NCBI GenBank assembly: GCA_046349915.1
Contig: JAXMBL010000009.1
Span: 372,001 to 436,000, forward strand
Direction of reading: 5' to 3'
Length of the DNA stretch: 64,000 nucleotides
From: CAIXSC01 sp046349915
Lineage (GTDB): Bacteria; Planctomycetota; Planctomycetia; Pirellulales; Pirellulaceae
The notes under the pieces were generated by a model. It did not search any database, was not told where the DNA came from, and saw nothing but the letters and a program-made list of their open reading frames with translations. Positions 61,363-64,000 of the stretch are shown here, one piece after another. The translations under genes and the position numbers were made by a program. Each line of letters opens with the position of its first letter. Position 1 is the stretch's first letter.

Positions 61363-62106
61363 ATGCTTGTTCGTCGTCTCTCGAATTTGTTGGCCTGGTG
61401 CGTCGTCGCCTCGTGCGCCACGCTTGTTACATTCTACGGCACGACGTCGGCCCAAGAGGCCAAACCCAATTCGGCCATTAAGCCCGAACCGCGGGATGGC
61501 AATTGGATGAAGCGTCACGACAGCTTTAACAAGCGAGTCAAGGAAGGAAACGTCGATCTGTTGTTCATCGGCGACTCGATCACTCAGGGCTGGGAAGGGT
61601 CGGGGAAGATGGTGTGGGCCGAGCGTTACTCGAAGCGTAACGCCGTCAACCTAGGGATCGGCGGCGATCGCACTCAGCATGTCCTCTGGCGATTGGACAA
61701 CGGCAACGTCGAAGGCATCAAGCCGAAGTTGGCGGTCCTGATGATCGGCACGAACAACTCGGGTTCGAACACTTCGGAGGAGATCGCGGAAGGAATCAAG
61801 GCGATTGTCCAGAAGTTGGGCGAGAAGCTCCCCGAGACGAAGGTGCTGGTGTTGGCGGTCTTCCCGCGCGGCGCCGACTCGAAGGATGCTCGACGTCAAG
61901 TCAACTCGAAGGCCAACGCGATTGCGGCCTCCTTGGCGGATGGCAAGCGAGTCTTCTTCCTGGACATCGGTCCCAAGTTCTTGGCTGAGGACGGCACGTT
62001 GTCGAAGGAGATCATGCCCGACCTGCTGCACTTGAGCCCCAAGGGCTATCAGATCTGGGCCGACTCGATCGAGTCGGAAGTCGCGAAACACATGGGCGAG
62101 AAATAG
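61363..62106 (+). CDS. Secreted GDSL/SGNH hydrolase (platelet-activating-factor acetylhydrolase-like)
   Basis: The 247-residue protein starts at ATG 61363 (GGAG nine bases upstream) with a signal peptide ending TSAQE. It has the SGNH blocks: DLLFIGDSITQGW (Ser), NLGIGGDRTQHVLWRL (Gly), MIGTNNSGSNTS (Asn) and LLHLSPKGYQIWA (the DxxH-like block with catalytic His). This order matches the PAF-acetylhydrolase IB-like branch, common in planctomycetes as polysaccharide deacetylase candidates. It lies 81 bases after the carboxylesterase gene. Confidence 0.92.
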   Translation: MLVRRLSNLLAWCVVASCATLVTFYGTTSAQEAKPNSAIKPEPRDGNWMKRHDSFNKRVKEGNVDLLFIGDSITQGWEGSGKMVWAERYSKRNAVNLGIGGDRTQHVLWRLDNGNVEGIKPKLAVLMIGTNNSGSNTSEEIAEGIKAIVQKLGEKLPETKVLVLAVFPRGADSKDARRQVNSKANAIAASLADGKRVFFLDIGPKFLAEDGTLSKEIMPDLLHLSPKGYQIWADSIESEVAKHMGEK

Positions 62107-62129
62107 TGGTTGATGAAGGGGATGGCCTT

Positions 62130-62307
62130 CTTTGGACTGCGGCAGCCTGCTGCCGCTTTCCCCTCAGCAGCCTGCTGCTGAGGAGCAACACAAGTAGCAA
62201 CACTGATCGAGTCGCTGTAATCGGATGATGCATCCTAAGGGATGAGCCAGCTTGTTCCGCGGCAGGCCGCGGAACTGAAAGCGGCAGCAGGCTGCCGCAG
62301 TCCAAAG
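62130..62307. repeat. 178-bp inverted-repeat element with two internal palindromes
   Basis: Arms 62130-62160 (CTTTGGACTGCGGCAGCC and on) and 62277-62307 are perfect 31-base complements. Inside lie two separate palindromes: CCTCAGCAGCCTGCTGCTG (62162-62183) and GTTCCGCGGCAGGCCGCGG (62254-62275). The whole can fold as a stem carrying two or more hairpins and lies between convergent genes. Confidence 0.9.
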
Positions 62308-62310
62308 ACT

Positions 62311-64000
62311 CTAGCTGTCGGCCGCGGCGGATTCGCTGGCGTGCAGCGTAGACGTCAGGGACCAGAAGGCCACCCAGTTGTCCCACTTGGTGGCTGATTG
62401 CCCCGTGAGCGGGAACGTACCGCTCGTTTCGTCAATTCCCGCTCGGCGGAACAGCCCATTCAGCGCGGTGGCAAACGTCGTCTGATCATTCGGCGACAGT
62501 TGGTCGAGCCACCCGTTGCGTTCGATCTGGCCAACCAGTTTGCCTTCGTAGTCCTGCCAGGTGAGTAAAGCAGGCGAGTCGGCAAAGCGACTGTTTTCAA
62601 TCTCGACTTCGACGCGATTGGTCGCCGCATGCACGGAGGCCAACCGCAGCACGGCCCCACGCTGGAAGCCGGCTTCTTCCAGCAGCGCGAGAAGCTCGCG
62701 TTCGACGAATCGTTGCACCGACTGCTCGACGTGCTCGATCGGCACTCGCTTCGCGCTCACTCGATTCCCCAGGCCGGTCGCTTCTTCCTTCTCCGCGGCT
62801 CGGCGCAGCGATTGATAAGCCTTGGCCAACGTTCCCGAGTGGAATCCAGGACGCAACAGACGCACCATGGTCTCACCGTGACGCCCGATCAAGGAGGGCC
62901 GGAGAGAGCGCGAGCGATTCGCGGCGTAGAGACGCCAGTTCTCTTTCAATTCCCAGACCAGGAAGCCGAACACGCCCGGGATCAACCAGATGGTGGTCCA
63001 GACCAATGTGTTGGCTTTCACTTGCCCCACGTAAGGAGTCAGGTGTTTGACGAACAAGGGGCCGGTCGGCAGGATCAACTTGTGGGAGACTGTTACGACG
63101 GGGAAGTGCTTGATCGGGTTAATCTGCGGCTCGACCAACAACGTGAACACAAAGACCACGATGTAGGCCAGGAAGAACCAGACGACGCCGCCAAGCAATT
63201 TGGCGGCTTGCAGAAACTTGTTGTCGCCGCGTCGAAACAGCAACCACTCGTCGACCACATAAACGACTCGCTCCAACGCGACGAGCAGCCGATTGAACAA
63301 CGCCATGATCGACTGGAATACGTAGGCGAAGACTCGCGCCGTAAGCTCGTGCCACAAGCGCACCAGGAAGTCCGCGGCAATCTCCGAGAGATACCGACCT
63401 CCCGGCGAATTGAGAAACAGATTCACGCCCAAGAAAACCTCGAAAGCCAACCGTGGACTGAAGGAGTAACCCGCGAGTCGCGCGGTCAGTTGGATGGCGA
63501 GCGTGGCGAGTCCTGGGCGAATTACATAGTTGCGCAACGCCAAGTATGCCTGACTGTCGAGAATGCGTCGAACGATGCGCGAATTGACGAATCGCTTGGG
63601 CAAATCGACGATGACTTTGCGTACAAAACGCCAAGCCTGCGCCAACTGTTGATAGTTCCACGCGCGAAACGCGGGCCGTTGCATCAGCAACAAGATCCAA
63701 GTGCCGAGCAACGCGACTAGGCTGTAAAACAACCATCCAGGCCGGGACGCCACTTCCACTTGCGGCAACGCGGCGACGGCGGCGTCCTCCGCCGCGGGCT
63801 GCGCCGCCGCTTTGTGCCCCGTCATGCCAGCCGTTAGATGCCGCAAGAACTCGAGCGTCAAATACGCGCCGCCGTAAGGGAGTGCACCGTACTTCGTAAA
63901 GATTCGCCCGACATTCGTGCCAAACACAATCGAACTGATCGTCTGCGGCCAACGCTGATAAATGGCCGCTCGACGGTAGAGTCCATCGAGTTCTCGGTCG
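62311..64000 (-). CDS. Large membrane protein of unknown function, N-terminus cut off by the window edge
   Basis: The frame is open through the right edge: translating by hand past a GTG at 63927 gives a continuous reading (LDGLYRRAAIYQRWPQTISS) up to 64000, so the true start is outside. At least 563 residues are visible. They contain several membrane helices (FYSLVALLGTWILLLMQ, LLGGVVWFFLAYIVVFVFTLL, LVWTTIWLIPGVFGFLVWEL) and a soluble C-terminal part with VPIEHVEQSVQRFVERELLA and VEVEIENSRF. I do not recognise the family. Its stop lies three bases from the inverted-repeat element. Confidence 0.8.
   Translation of the reverse strand, partial: DRELDGLYRRAAIYQRWPQTISSIVFGTNVGRIFTKYGALPYGGAYLTLEFLRHLTAGMTGHKAAAQPAAEDAAVAALPQVEVASRPGWLFYSLVALLGTWILLLMQRPAFRAWNYQQLAQAWRFVRKVIVDLPKRFVNSRIVRRILDSQAYLALRNYVIRPGLATLAIQLTARLAGYSFSPRLAFEVFLGVNLFLNSPGGRYLSEIAADFLVRLWHELTARVFAYVFQSIMALFNRLLVALERVVYVVDEWLLFRRGDNKFLQAAKLLGGVVWFFLAYIVVFVFTLLVEPQINPIKHFPVVTVSHKLILPTGPLFVKHLTPYVGQVKANTLVWTTIWLIPGVFGFLVWELKENWRLYAANRSRSLRPSLIGRHGETMVRLLRPGFHSGTLAKAYQSLRRAAEKEEATGLGNRVSAKRVPIEHVEQSVQRFVERELLALLEEAGFQRGAVLRLASVHAATNRVEVEIENSRFADSPALLTWQDYEGKLVGQIERNGWLDQLSPNDQTTFATALNGLFRRAGIDETSGTFPLTGQSATKWDNWVAFWSLTSTLHASESAAADS

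Noticed and set aside
62629..63720. Plus-strand open frame of 363 codons
   Set aside because: It is antisense to the truncated membrane protein, whose helices are clearly coded on the minus strand.

Overview
The window looks like a chromosomal piece of a Planctomycetota bacterium, most likely of the Pirellulales type. The reasons are the DUF1549/DUF1553 plus DUF1501 gene pair with its CX4CH motif, a BBP7-type outer-membrane protein, PEP-CTERM proteins, ECF sigma factors without many classical partners, high GC, and an ISAzo13-type (Rhodopirellula transposase) element. No replication, rRNA or phage genes are present.

Layout. 1-2.7 kb: edge-truncated VOC protein, an EEP-family nuclease/phosphatase and an orphan ABC ATPase. 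2.8-12.7 kb: an ECF-like sigma gene diverging from a tandemly duplicated two-gene cassette (giant membrane-anchored TPR protein + PEP-CTERM protein, twice). 12.7-16.5 kb: Tat-exported amidohydrolase, an internally deleted ISAzo13-like element with perfect 36-bp ends, and a BBP7 beta-barrel. 16.6-19.9 kb: M20 dipeptidase, clpS, mtaB. 19.9-20.2 kb: C/A-rich tract followed by six 21-bp iterations of a palindrome. 20.5-30.4 kb: coiled-coil envelope protein, tex with large acidic insertions, a HEAT-like lipoprotein, rsfS, a Gly/Met-rich membrane protein, argS. 31-39.5 kb: an AAC(3)-I-like acetyltransferase, a MerR/B12-fold regulator that has lost its cobalamin histidines, and a divergent lipid-modification operon (TIGR01777 protein, FAD oxidoreductase, DUF1365, two CFA-type methyltransferases, DUF1295). 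39.6-43.2 kb: a receiver-domain/glutamate dehydrogenase fusion and an ABC-2 permease. 43.4-50.7 kb: ECF sigma, putative anti-sigma, lipoprotein, DUF1549/1553 and DUF1501 proteins and a small Spy-like protein, closed by two strong hairpins. 51.3-57.2 kb: lipoprotein, a TIR-like/DUF4760 putative defence effector, alpha/beta hydrolase, FHA protein, SPFH/slipin protein. 57.5-60.2 kb: a degenerate tRNA-Val-like gene and a fasciclin/membrane-protein operon. 60.4-64 kb: two secreted hydrolases, a 178-bp inverted-repeat element and an edge-truncated membrane protein.

The most interesting signal is a possible regulon. 9-bp tandem repeats (TTTGAAYGA) lie on both sides of the regulator/lipid-operon promoter region, overlapping a good TTGACG-17-TATAGA promoter. 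The same motif, as direct and inverted copies, precedes the fasciclin operon 25 kb away. Other notable items are the receiver-GDH fusion, the TIR-DUF4760 protein, the duplicated TPR/PEP-CTERM cassette, the 21-bp palindrome array, and at least 13 copies of a short palindromic (REP-like) repeat, some joined by a 119-bp unit. All functional calls rest on reading motifs by eye; no database search was run.
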